Assembly (NCBI GenBank): GCA_035457725.1
Contig: DATIBC010000076.1
Span: 1 to 21,442 of the forward strand
From: DATFES01 sp035457725
Lineage (GTDB): Bacteria; Pseudomonadota; Alphaproteobacteria; CACIAM-22H2
Direction of reading: 5' to 3'
DNA length: 21,442 bases
The notes beneath the pieces were generated by a model. It did no database searches, had not been told where the DNA came from, and saw nothing but the letters and a program-made list of their open reading frames with translations. Shown here piece after piece: positions 7,111 through 14,332 of this stretch (positions are counted from its first letter, which is position 1; every line of letters begins with the position of its first letter). The position numbers and the translations under genes were made by a program.

Positions 7111-8022
7111 GTGCCTCAATCCGCGATTGCCGAAATGCCCGATCCTAGGGTCATGTCACCGTCCGCAATGCTGCGCCTGGCGCGGCCGCGCCAGTGGATC
7201 AAAAACGCCTTCGTCGCGGCTCCCTTGTTCTTCACGCCGGCGGCGATCTCGGCGGGCAGCGTGCTTCGCACCGCCTTGGCGGTGGCGATATTCTGCCTTC
7301 TGTCGTCGACCGCCTATGCGATCAACGACTGGTTCGATCGCGACGCCGACCGCCTTCATCCCGAGAAGCGAACCCGCCCGATCGCAGCGGGCGAGGTGTC
7401 GGGTGGCGAAGCGGCGGCGCTGGTGGCGGTACTCCTCTTCGTGGCGTTCGCGCTTGGCCTTGCGCTGCTGCCGGTCGAATTCAGCCTCATCGCTTTCGGC
7501 TATTTCGCGCTGAATCTGTTCTATTCGCTGAAACTCAAGGACATGGCGATACTCGACGTCTTGACGATCGCCATCGGATTCGTGTTGCGCATCGACGCCG
7601 GTGCGCTGGTGATCGGTGTCCGGCCCTCGGTGTGGATCGTCGTTTGCGCGTTTCTTCTGGCGCTGTTCCTGGCGCTCGCCAAACGACGCGACGATCTCGT
7701 GCGCACGCTCGACGCCGATCATCGCGCCAGTCTCGCCGGCTACAATCGCCGTTTCATCGAAACCGGCCTGGCGATGGTGCTCGGCTCGCTACTGGTGTCG
7801 TATGTCATCTACACAACCGACGCCGCGGTGATCGCCCGCTACGGGACCGAAAAGCTTTATCTCACGGTGCCGTTCGTCGCCGCCGGCATATTGCGCTATC
7901 TGCAGATAACGCTGGTCGAGGAGCGGTCGGGTTCGCCGACCGATATCATGTTCAACGATCGTTTCATCGCCGTCGCGGTGCTCGGCTGGGTCGTCACGTT
8001 CGCCGCCCTCATCTATGGATGA
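7111..8022 (+). CDS. UbiA-family prenyltransferase, decaprenyl-phosphate phosphoribosyltransferase type (Rv3806c-like)
   Basis: This is probably 5-phosphoribosyl-1-diphosphate:decaprenyl-phosphate phosphoribosyltransferase, the membrane enzyme that commits PRPP to DPA synthesis. The product is up to 303 residues, like Rv3806c. RPRQWIKN near the N-terminus, the Mg/diphosphate motif N72-D73-x2-D76-x3-D80, and the following HPEKRTRPIAAGEVS match Rv3806c more closely than quinone-pathway UbiA. A second motif with YSLKLKD and LDVLTIAIGFVLR (D149) follows, and the rest is transmembrane helices. The start is uncertain: GTG at 7111 gives the full length, while ATGs at 7135 and 7153 are possible and none has a clear ribosome binding site. 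dprE1 and dprE2 follow immediately, which sets the substrate. The next step, dephosphorylation, needs a phosphatase not present here. Confidence 0.9.
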   Translation: MPQSAIAEMPDPRVMSPSAMLRLARPRQWIKNAFVAAPLFFTPAAISAGSVLRTALAVAIFCLLSSTAYAINDWFDRDADRLHPEKRTRPIAAGEVSGGEAAALVAVLLFVAFALGLALLPVEFSLIAFGYFALNLFYSLKLKDMAILDVLTIAIGFVLRIDAGALVIGVRPSVWIVVCAFLLALFLALAKRRDDLVRTLDADHRASLAGYNRRFIETGLAMVLGSLLVSYVIYTTDAAVIARYGTEKLYLTVPFVAAGILRYLQITLVEERSGSPTDIMFNDRFIAVAVLGWVVTFAALIYG

Positions 8023-8027
8023 CGGGC

Positions 8028-8032
8028 AAGGA
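8028..8032 (+). promoter_or_regulatory. Ribosome binding site that sets the dprE1 start
   Basis: AAGGA lies 6 bases before the ATG at 8039. The earlier ATG at 8015 overlaps the preceding gene and has no comparable site. Confidence 0.65.
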
Positions 8033-8038
8033 TCGCGC

Positions 8039-9394
8039 ATGAACTGGAAAGAAGCGACACTGGCCGGCTGGGGACGCTCGTCCACCGCCCGAACGCGGCT
8101 CGGCCGGCCCGAGCGGCTGGCCGAGCTCGACGCGGCGCCGAGGACGGCCGACCGCAACGGGCTCATCGCGCGCGGCGCCGGTCGCTCCTATGGCGACGCC
8201 GCCCTCAACGACGGCGGCCGCACCTTGTTGACGACCCGGCTCAACCGAATGGTGTCGTTCGAGTCGATGACCGGCGAACTGGTATGCGAGCCGGGCGTGA
8301 CATTCGGCGATTTGATCGAAACCTTCGCGCCGCGGGGGTTTATGCCACCGGCGAGTCCCGGAACGGCCTACGCGACGATTGGCGGCGCCGTCGCCAACGA
8401 CGTTCATGGCAAGAACCACGATGTGCACGGCAGCTTCGGCGATCACGTGCGCTGGATCGAATTGATTCTCGCCGATGGAAGCACGCGGCGCGTCGGCGCC
8501 GCCGACGATCCCGACCTGTTCGCCGCGACGATCGGCGGGCTCGGCCTCACCGGCTTGATGCGCCGCATTGCCTTCCGCCTTCTTCCCGGCGCTAGCGCGG
8601 CGGTCGAGGTGCGCGAGCGACGGATGAGCGATCTCGACGCTTACCTTACAGCGTTCGCCGAAACTCGCGGCAAGTCGACGTTCTCCGTCGGTTGGATCGA
8701 CGCGCTCGCCAAAAGCGGCGCGCTTGGACGCGGCATACTCGAAACCGCAGAGTTCGCGCCGGCCGCCGGACTCGTCTCCAAGCCGCGGCGTCGCGCCGCG
8801 GTGCCGATCGATTTTCCGGGGTTCGTTCTAAATCCGGCGAGCGTACGGCTGTTCAACGCGGTTTATTTCGCCCGCGTCCCGGCGGCAGGCCGGACACGGA
8901 TCATGCCGCTGGCGCAATTTCTCTATCCTCTCGATGCGATCGCCGATTGGAACCGCATCTACGGCAAGCGCGGCTTCTATCAGTTCCAATGCGTCCTGCC
9001 GGACGCGGAATCGCCGGCGGGATTGCGGACGATGCTCGAAGCCATCGCCGCCGCCGGCCGCGGTTCATTCCTTGCCGTTCTCAAGACGCTTGGCGGAGAG
9101 GGGCGCGGGCACCTCTCATTCCCGATGCGGGGCCACACGCTGGCGCTCGATTTTCCGCGCGCCTCGGGGGCCGAGGAATTGATCGGCCGCCTGATCCGGA
9201 TCACGCGCGAACGCGGCGGTCGCGTTTATCTTGCCAAGGACGCGCTTCTCGGCGCCGAGGATTTCCGCGTCATGTATCCGCGCCTCGACGAATTCGAGCG
9301 CGTCCTGGCGCGCGTCGATCCGATGGGCTGCTTCACCTCCGATCTTGCGCGACGTCTCAAGCTCAAGCCCGCGCCGATGGCCGGAACGGCATGA
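8039..9394 (+). CDS. dprE1: DprE1-like FAD-dependent decaprenylphosphoryl-beta-D-ribose 2'-oxidase
   Basis: DprE1 oxidises the 2'-OH of decaprenylphosphoryl ribose to the keto form, the first half of the epimerisation to arabinose. The FAD-binding part has RGAGRSYGD (45-53), PGTAYATIGGAVAND, and DVHGKNH (121-127) followed by GSFGDHV, all matching mycobacterial DprE1. The C-terminal part has LSFPMRGHTLALDFP, then YLAKD with K400 at the position of M. tuberculosis K418, and ends FTSDLARRLKL like the mycobacterial FASDMARRLEL. Residue A369 sits where M. tuberculosis has C387, the cysteine hit by benzothiazinones. The product is 451 residues from ATG 8039 against 461 in M. tuberculosis; starting at 8015 would add eight. 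It begins 16 bases after the ubiA-like gene and overlaps dprE2 by 4 bases. Confidence 0.93.
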   Translation: MNWKEATLAGWGRSSTARTRLGRPERLAELDAAPRTADRNGLIARGAGRSYGDAALNDGGRTLLTTRLNRMVSFESMTGELVCEPGVTFGDLIETFAPRGFMPPASPGTAYATIGGAVANDVHGKNHDVHGSFGDHVRWIELILADGSTRRVGAADDPDLFAATIGGLGLTGLMRRIAFRLLPGASAAVEVRERRMSDLDAYLTAFAETRGKSTFSVGWIDALAKSGALGRGILETAEFAPAAGLVSKPRRRAAVPIDFPGFVLNPASVRLFNAVYFARVPAAGRTRIMPLAQFLYPLDAIADWNRIYGKRGFYQFQCVLPDAESPAGLRTMLEAIAAAGRGSFLAVLKTLGGEGRGHLSFPMRGHTLALDFPRASGAEELIGRLIRITRERGGRVYLAKDALLGAEDFRVMYPRLDEFERVLARVDPMGCFTSDLARRLKLKPAPMAGTA

Positions 9395-10143
9395 GCGACG
9401 CGCGGCAAGTCTGGCTGGTGCTTGGCGCCTCGTCCGCCATCGCCCGTGCGTTTGCGCTGGTCGCGGCGAGGGCGGGCGCCGACATCATCTTGGCGGGACG
9501 CGATCTTGCCGATCTTGAAATCAACGCCGCCGATATTCGGCTGCGAACCGGCCGCGATGCCGTGGCGATTCCATTCGACGCCGCCGACCTCGTCGGCCAC
9601 GCCGATTTCGTCGCCGAGGCGCGGCGGGTCGCCGACACCGCGACACTCAACGTCTTCCTCGCTTTCGGGACGATGCCGCCGCAATCCGAGATCGACGAAG
9701 CCCCGGCGCGGGCAGCCGAGGTGATCCTCGCCAACTACACCGGCGCCGTCAGCGTGCTGCATCATTTGGCGCCGATCCTTGAGGCGCAGCGGCGGGGCTG
9801 CGTCGTCGCGCTAGCCTCCGTCGCCGGCGATCGCGGCCGGATCAAGAACTATGTCTATGGCTCGGCGAAGGCCGGGCTCGCGACATATCTGCAAGGCCTG
9901 CGCGCGCGCCTGTTCGGCGCCGGCGTGTCGGTGACCACCGTGAAACCCGGTTTCGTCGACACTTCGATGACCTTCGGACTTCCGGGAATGTTTCTCGTCG
10001 CCGACCCGGCCGACGTGGCGAAGGCATGCCTGCGGGCGGCCGAGCGCGGGACGGAAACGATATATGCGCCGTTTTTCTGGCGACCAATCATGGCTATCAT
10101 CCGGCATATTCCGGAGCGAATCTTCAAGCGGCTCGGAATTTGA
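9391..10143 (+). CDS. dprE2: DprE2-like decaprenylphosphoryl-2-keto-D-erythro-pentose reductase (SDR)
   Basis: DprE2 reduces the keto product of DprE1 with NAD(P)H to give decaprenylphosphoryl arabinose. The 250-residue short-chain dehydrogenase has a nucleotide motif GASSAIA (12-18), which lacks the second and third glycines of the common GxxxGxG form. NYTGAVSVL follows, with catalytic S143 and Y156-x3-K160 in YVYGSAKAGL. The C-terminus, WRPIMAIIRHIPERIFKRLG, closely parallels M. tuberculosis DprE2, which ends with RHIPRSIFRKL. This ending separates it from generic SDRs. The ATG at 9391 overlaps the dprE1 stop as ATGA, so translation is probably coupled and the two proteins likely act as a pair. 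A much longer upstream reading in this frame is only a shadow of dprE1. dapB follows after 30 bases. Confidence 0.93.
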   Translation: MSDARQVWLVLGASSAIARAFALVAARAGADIILAGRDLADLEINAADIRLRTGRDAVAIPFDAADLVGHADFVAEARRVADTATLNVFLAFGTMPPQSEIDEAPARAAEVILANYTGAVSVLHHLAPILEAQRRGCVVALASVAGDRGRIKNYVYGSAKAGLATYLQGLRARLFGAGVSVTTVKPGFVDTSMTFGLPGMFLVADPADVAKACLRAAERGTETIYAPFFWRPIMAIIRHIPERIFKRLGI

Positions 10144-10173
10144 GCCGCGTCGCGGGCCGGAAGGAGCGAAATC

Positions 10174-10983
10174 ATGGCGAACGTCACGATCGGCGTGGTC
10201 GGCTGCGCCGGCCGCATGGGGCAGATGCTGGTGCGCGAAATCGTCGCCACCAAGGACGCCGCGTTCGCCGGCGGCACTGAGGCGCCAGGTCATCAGGCGA
10301 TTGGCCGCGACATCGGCGAAATCGCCGGGATCGGCGCGCTGCAGTCCAAGATCGGCGACGATCCGGCGACGCTGTTCGCGCGCGCCGATGTCGTCATCGA
10401 CTTCACCCAGCCGGTGTCGAGTGAGCTTCATTCCCGACTAGCGGCGAAGTCAGGCAAGGCGTTGGTCATCGGCACCACCGGGCTCGAATCGGCGCACCTG
10501 ACGACGATCGCCATGGCCGCCAAGCGCGTCCCGATCGTGCGCGCGCCGAACATGAGCCTTGGCGTCAACCTGGTCACCGCGCTGGTCGAGCAAGTGGCGG
10601 CGCGGTTGGGCCCCGATTTCGACATCGAGATCCTCGAGATCCACCACCGGCACAAGGTCGATGCGCCTTCCGGAACGGCGTTGGCGCTGGGCGAGGCGGC
10701 GGCGCGCGGCCGCAAGGTGGCGCTCGAGGACGTCGCGATCCGCACCCGCGACGGCCACACTGGACCACGCGCGCAGGGCGCGATCGGTTTCGCCAGCCTG
10801 CGCGGCGGCAGCGAGGTCGGCGATCACGTGACGATGTTTTGCGGCGAGGGCGAACGCATCGAACTCACCCACAAGGCGACGGGCCGGCAGATCTACGCCC
10901 GGGGTGCGGTGCGCGCCGCGTTGTGGCTTCGCGGCCGACCGCCCGGACTCTATGGGATGAACGACGTGCTGGGGTTCGGCTGA
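10174..10983 (+). CDS. dapB: 4-hydroxy-tetrahydrodipicolinate reductase DapB
   Basis: DapB makes tetrahydrodipicolinate in the lysine and meso-diaminopimelate pathway, in the cytosol. The 269-residue protein has an N-terminal Rossmann motif GVVGCAGRMG (7-16). The active-site block EIHHRHKVDAPSGTAL has H157-H158-R159-H160-K161, matching E. coli H159 to K163 with an offset of two. The GLYGMNDVLG ending is typical. A strong ribosome binding site, AAGGAG at 10161-10166, sits 7 bases before the ATG. It lies 30 bases after dprE2 and may be read through from the DPA genes, although its usual alphaproteobacterial neighbours are the genes on either side of this cassette. The stop codon is part of a hairpin shared with the convergent gene. 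Confidence 0.98.
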   Translation: MANVTIGVVGCAGRMGQMLVREIVATKDAAFAGGTEAPGHQAIGRDIGEIAGIGALQSKIGDDPATLFARADVVIDFTQPVSSELHSRLAAKSGKALVIGTTGLESAHLTTIAMAAKRVPIVRAPNMSLGVNLVTALVEQVAARLGPDFDIEILEIHHRHKVDAPSGTALALGEAAARGRKVALEDVAIRTRDGHTGPRAQGAIGFASLRGGSEVGDHVTMFCGEGERIELTHKATGRQIYARGAVRAALWLRGRPPGLYGMNDVLGFG

Positions 10984-11001
10984 GCTTGGCCGATCAGCCG
11001 A
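10976..11001. terminator. Hairpin spanning both stop codons of convergent dapB and the DUF2244 gene
   Basis: TCGGCTGA (10976-10983) and TCAGCCGA (10994-11001) are perfect 8-base arms around a 10-base loop. The left arm ends with the dapB stop, and the right arm begins with the complement of the DUF2244 gene's stop. The position suits a bidirectional terminator, but no T-run follows on either strand, so it may act only as a 3' end stabiliser or Rho-linked site. Confidence 0.45.
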
Positions 11002-11497
11002 GCTCCGGTGCCGCCCGCATGCGGGCGAGCGCCACGCGCAGGACATCGGCGACGTCCTCGCGCTCCTCGGGCGACAAAAACGCCCCGATCATCACCGTGC
11101 GGCCGTGCGTCGACAAGCGTAGCTGCGTCGTCCGTCCGCGCGGGCGGTCGATTTCGACCTTGAGCCAGTGCGGCGGCAGCGCCACTTCGTGCGCGCGGCC
11201 GGAGGCGGCGATGCGGCGGATGATCAGCGTCTCGGGCGTCAAGCGCAGCTCTTCGCGGGCGCGTCCGGCGGCATAACTTGCCTTGAATGCCCAGTAGACG
11301 AGCGCCACGTCGAGGCCGACGAAACCGATCACGGGCCATGCGCCGATCGACCAGAAAACCACGCCCCCGGCGAAGCTCAGCACGACCAACACGGTCATGA
11401 TCGCCCAAAAGCCGCCCGGGGACAGGCTGCGATGCGGGCGCAGCGTCAACTCCAACAGCGGCGCGCTTTGCCCTGGCGTCGTATCCATGACAACCAT
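10994..11497 (-). CDS. DUF2244 family integral membrane protein
   Basis: The 167-residue protein matches the DUF2244 pattern: a short N-terminal segment with LELTLRPHRSLSPGGFW, two adjacent hydrophobic helices at about 34-76 (IMTVLVVLSFAGGVVFW, then IGFVGLDVALVYWAF), and a basic/beta-rich C-terminal domain. That domain contains LRLTPETLIIRR, WLKVEIDRP and GAFLSPEER. The biochemical role of the family is unknown; these proteins often sit next to nth or cytochrome oxidase genes in alphaproteobacteria, as I recall. GAGG lies 7 bases before the ATG at 11497; a second ATG at 11488 is possible. It diverges from nth across 76 bases and converges on dapB. Confidence 0.85.
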   Translation of the reverse strand: MVVMDTTPGQSAPLLELTLRPHRSLSPGGFWAIMTVLVVLSFAGGVVFWSIGAWPVIGFVGLDVALVYWAFKASYAAGRAREELRLTPETLIIRRIAASGRAHEVALPPHWLKVEIDRPRGRTTQLRLSTHGRTVMIGAFLSPEEREDVADVLRVALARMRAAPELG

Positions 11498-11573
11498 GAT
11501 ACGGCCTCGGCGCCACCATAGTCACCCGGGCCGGCTTTCCGTCCGCGGCGCTCCTTGGTAGAGTGCCCGCCCC

Positions 11574-12296
11574 ATGACTCCGGCCGCGGTTCACGAGTTC
11601 TATCGGCGTCTCGCCGCGACGCGGCCCGATCCCTCGACCGAGCTCGAATACCGCAATCCCTACACGTTGCTGGTGGCTGTCGTGCTGTCGGCGCAGGCCA
11701 CCGACGCCGGTGTCAACAAGGCGACGCGCCAGTTGTTCGAGATCGTCGACTCGCCGGCCAAGATGCTGGCGTTGGGCGAAGCCGGGCTCAAGGAGCAGAT
11801 CAAGACCATCGGGCTGTTCAACATGAAGGCCAAGAACGTCATCGAACTGTCGCGCATCCTCGTCGAACGTCATGGCGGCGAGGTGCCGCGGTTGCGCGAG
11901 CAACTCGAGGCGCTGCCTGGCGTCGGGCGAAAGACGGCCAACGTCGTGCTCAACGTCGCATTCGGCGAATCGACGATCGCCGTCGACACCCACGTATTTC
12001 GTCTCGCCAACCGCACCGGCCTGGCGCCCGGCAAGACGCCGCTTGAGGTCGAGTTGCGCCTCGAGAAGACGACGCCGGCGGAGTATCTACGGCACGCCCA
12101 TCACTGGCTGATCTTGCACGGCCGATATGTCTGCAAGGCGATCAACCCCGACTGCCCGAATTGCGCGGTGCGCGATCTTTGCGCGTTCAAAGGCAAAACC
12201 ACGCTCGATAAGGCGGCGAAAACCGCATCGCCGGGCAAGCGCGGCGCGCGTCAGCCGGCCATCGAAACGCGGCGGGTCGTCAAGAGGCGTTCGTAG
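11574..12296 (+). CDS. nth: Endonuclease III, DNA glycosylase/AP lyase
   Basis: Nth removes oxidised pyrimidines and cleaves the abasic site during base excision repair. The 240-residue protein aligns with E. coli Nth almost without gaps. LSAQATDAGVNKATRQLF is near the start. The helix-hairpin-helix LPGVGRKTANVVL contains catalytic K120, D138 lies in IAVDTHVFRLANRTG, and the iron-sulfur cluster pattern C187-x6-C194-x2-C197-x5-C203 has the same spacing and numbering as E. coli. After the cluster there is a basic tail of about 30 residues (rich in Lys and Arg, ending RRVVKRRS) that E. coli Nth lacks. The bases encoding this tail overlap the end of the convergent lipoprotein gene by 46 bases. 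The ribosome binding site is weak. Confidence 0.98.
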   Translation: MTPAAVHEFYRRLAATRPDPSTELEYRNPYTLLVAVVLSAQATDAGVNKATRQLFEIVDSPAKMLALGEAGLKEQIKTIGLFNMKAKNVIELSRILVERHGGEVPRLREQLEALPGVGRKTANVVLNVAFGESTIAVDTHVFRLANRTGLAPGKTPLEVELRLEKTTPAEYLRHAHHWLILHGRYVCKAINPDCPNCAVRDLCAFKGKTTLDKAAKTASPGKRGARQPAIETRRVVKRRS

Positions 12297-12817
12297 CAGG
12301 TCCGGGCGTTGATCCGGCCGCCATTGCGCGGCCGCGCCTCGATGTGGTGCACGCGCGCACCGCTCTCCTCGCGATAAAGGAACAGATCGACGTGGCAATC
12401 GTCGACGCTGTAGCGCCAGATTTCCGCCGCGCCGTCTTTGCGTACGAATCCGGCGGGCCCCAACCGTTGCCGAAGCTGTCCCGCCGAGAGCCCGATGAGC
12501 TGGGTGATGCTGGGGGCCTGCGCCACGCTCGCCGGCGGCGGCCCCTCGTTATCCGTCTTCGCCGCGCCGCTGCTTTCGGCCGGCTGGCGGCGGTCTCCTT
12601 GCGAATCGTCGGTCGATCCTTGTGGCGTCGTCGAGGGGGCCTGCGTGGCGGCCGGATCCGCCGGCGTCGGCTCCGACACGGCGGATGAAGGCGCAGAAGG
12701 CAATGCCGCGCCGGCCGCTTGGGTCGACGGCGTCGGTGCGGCGCAGCCGGCGATCGCCAGCCCGGTCGCGAGGCAGACGACGCGCGCCACCGGCTGAAAG
12801 GCGAGCCGACGCGCCAT
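12251..12817 (-). CDS. Putative lipoprotein with a conserved C-terminal domain of unknown function
   Basis: The 188-residue product starting at ATG 12817 has a lipoprotein signal: MARR, a hydrophobic stretch, and lipobox I22-A23-G24-C25. Residues 26-100 are a low-complexity linker of Ala, Pro, Ser, Thr and acidic residues, as in tethered envelope lipoproteins. A compact domain follows, with LIGLSAGQLRQRLGPAGFVR, an EIWRYSVDDCHVDLFLY stretch and a final RTCYERLL, reminiscent of SmpA/BamE-like or alphaproteobacterial hypothetical lipoproteins. I cannot name the function. A TTG 45 bases upstream (12862) would put 15 extra residues before the signal peptide and is unlikely. It lies 55 bases after the bactofilin gene on the same strand and is probably co-transcribed. 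Its 3' end overlaps nth on the opposite strand. Confidence 0.78.
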   Translation of the reverse strand: MARRLAFQPVARVVCLATGLAIAGCAAPTPSTQAAGAALPSAPSSAVSEPTPADPAATQAPSTTPQGSTDDSQGDRRQPAESSGAAKTDNEGPPPASVAQAPSITQLIGLSAGQLRQRLGPAGFVRKDGAAEIWRYSVDDCHVDLFLYREESGARVHHIEARPRNGGRINARTCYERLLTTRRVSMAG

Positions 12818-12872
12818 CGCGCTCGGCGCGACCGCAATCGCCGCGTTTGGACGGCCGATCAACGACAGGCGA

Positions 12873-13505
12873 TCAATCCGCTGGCCCGCTGGCGGCGTAT
12901 GGAATGGCTTCGCGGCCGTTCGACGCCGATGCGCCGGTTGCCGCCGGCTTGGTCGCGCGCTGCGGCTGGATGTCCCCGCCGATCTCGCCGCCAGCCTCGA
13001 CCTCGAGCTGACCGTAGCGAATCTGGCCGGTAACGCGGCCGGTCGCTCGTATGGTCAGCCGCTCGCGGATGGTGAGATTGCCTTCAAATGTGCCGGCGAT
13101 GTCGGCGGCGTCGATTTCCGCCGAACCTTTGAAGTAGCCCGATTCGGCGATCTCGATCACCTTGCTGTCGCTCAGCGTCGCCTCGACCCGCCCTTCGACG
13201 ATCAGCCGGTCGCACGCGGTGATCTGGCCCGAGAGCATGATCTCGCGTCCGACCATGAGCTTCTTGCCGTCATGGCCGTCCGGCGCCGCACGCTCGCGAC
13301 CCGTCGTCGACCGCCCGCCGGCCGCCGATGACGCCATGCTGGACCGTGCGATGCTGGAGTGCGTCGAAGGCGCGCTAGCCGGTGTCGCGGGGGCGGCAGG
13401 CCGGGCGAATTGCCGCGCCGGGGCCGCTGGCTCCGCGTGCGGCACATCGTCGGTGTGCGGCATGATGCTGCCGCCGATCTCGTCGTCTTTCTTGCGTCGA
13501 AACAT
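12873..13505 (-). CDS. Bactofilin family polymer-forming cytoskeletal protein
   Basis: Bactofilins polymerise into filaments without nucleotide and often scaffold cell-wall enzymes at the membrane. The 210-residue product has a disordered Ala/Pro/Ser-rich N-terminal part (about 15-80), a bactofilin beta-helix domain at about 82-181, and a short disordered tail. In the domain, the repeating hydrophobic-Gly pattern is visible in VGREIMLSGQI, LIVEGRVEATL, GYFKGSAEIDAADIAGTFEG, LTIRATGRVTGQIRYGQLEV and GGEIGGDIQP. No transmembrane segment is present; membrane binding, if any, would be through the short N-terminus MFRRKKD. The usual M23 peptidase partner is not adjacent. The neighbours are a lipoprotein (same strand, 55 bases downstream) and an EI24-like membrane protein (57 bases upstream), which suggests an envelope-related transcription unit. 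Confidence 0.93.
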   Translation of the reverse strand: MFRRKKDDEIGGSIMPHTDDVPHAEPAAPARQFARPAAPATPASAPSTHSSIARSSMASSAAGGRSTTGRERAAPDGHDGKKLMVGREIMLSGQITACDRLIVEGRVEATLSDSKVIEIAESGYFKGSAEIDAADIAGTFEGNLTIRERLTIRATGRVTGQIRYGQLEVEAGGEIGGDIQPQRATKPAATGASASNGREAIPYAASGPAD

Positions 13506-13562
13506 CGCTCCACGTCCCCTTTGTCCTGCGCACGGGTTTCACGACCGGGCATTCGCCCGCAT

Positions 13563-14237
13563 TTACGACCTCGCCGCGCCGACGCGCCGTGCGGACTCGA
13601 CCAGATGCGTCATCGTCGCCGCGGCTATGACCGGCGCCAGCAAATTCAGCAGCGGAATCGTCGCCGTCAGCGCGAACACCGCACCGGCGGTGACGAACCG
13701 CGCACGATTGCCCCGCCACAGGACGCGCGCGACGCCAGTGTCCATCCGGCGCGGCGTCACCAGCTCGAAGTACTCGCGACCAAGAAGATACCCGTTCAGG
13801 CCATAGAAGACCACCAGATTGACGGCGGGGATCAGATAGAGCGGCAAAGCAAGCAGATTCAACGCTACGACGGTGGCGACGAACTTGATCGCGATCGCGA
13901 GTTGCTCGCCGAGGCCGGTTCGGCGCGGGGCGGGCAGGTCGGGGTAGTGGCGCCGTTCGACCGCGCCCACGACACCGTCGAGGAACAGTCCCAGAATCGC
14001 GCCGGCGACCCCGGGAAACAGCAAAAAGGTCAGCACGATCGTTGCCAGCCCGCCGAGCGTGTCGACGACCCCGTCGAGCCACACGGTCTCGAACAGGCTG
14101 GTGCGCGTCAGTGCGAACCACACGGCGACCCATATCGCGACGAAGATGACGATGGCTAGCCCGACGCTCCACAGGAGCGGACGACGAAATGCAGGGTCGG
14201 GGAGTTGGCCGATCGCGCGGGCGAAGGCGGTGATCAT
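13563..14237 (-). CDS. EI24/CysZ-like integral membrane protein
   Basis: The 224-residue protein has four or more hydrophobic segments. One is near residues 18-40 (LLWSVGLAIVIFVAIWVAVWF), one at about 53-85, and one with LYLIPAVNLVVFYGLNGYLLG; a last one with IPLLNLLAPVIAAATMTHLV resembles the C-terminal IPLLNLFIMP segment of E. coli CysZ. The family includes the CysZ sulfate permease, but no cys gene is nearby, so the substrate is unknown. The start is placed at ATG 14237 (MITAFARAIGQLPDP), because the 36 residues in front when starting at 14345 are polar and lie over the divergent promoter region; no strong ribosome binding site is seen. It diverges from the sugar kinase gene. Confidence 0.82.
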   Translation of the reverse strand: MITAFARAIGQLPDPAFRRPLLWSVGLAIVIFVAIWVAVWFALTRTSLFETVWLDGVVDTLGGLATIVLTFLLFPGVAGAILGLFLDGVVGAVERRHYPDLPAPRRTGLGEQLAIAIKFVATVVALNLLALPLYLIPAVNLVVFYGLNGYLLGREYFELVTPRRMDTGVARVLWRGNRARFVTAGAVFALTATIPLLNLLAPVIAAATMTHLVESARRVGAARS

Positions 14238-14332
14238 CGGCAAGTGGTGTACGGGCTCAACGGCGGAATGGCAATCGTCGAGTCGCCGCCGAATGATCGC
14301 CGCCGATTGCGGCAAAAGCGAGATGGGCGGCG

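Noticed and set aside
8692..9390. N-terminal extension of DprE2 by the in-frame upstream sequence
   Set aside because: The added residues are Arg-rich shadow translation of dprE1, and the ATG at 9391 overlaps the dprE1 stop in the usual ATGA form just before the nucleotide-binding motif.
12818..12862. TTG start at 12862 for the lipoprotein
   Set aside because: It would place 15 polar residues ahead of a clean MARR-type lipoprotein signal peptide and has no ribosome binding site.
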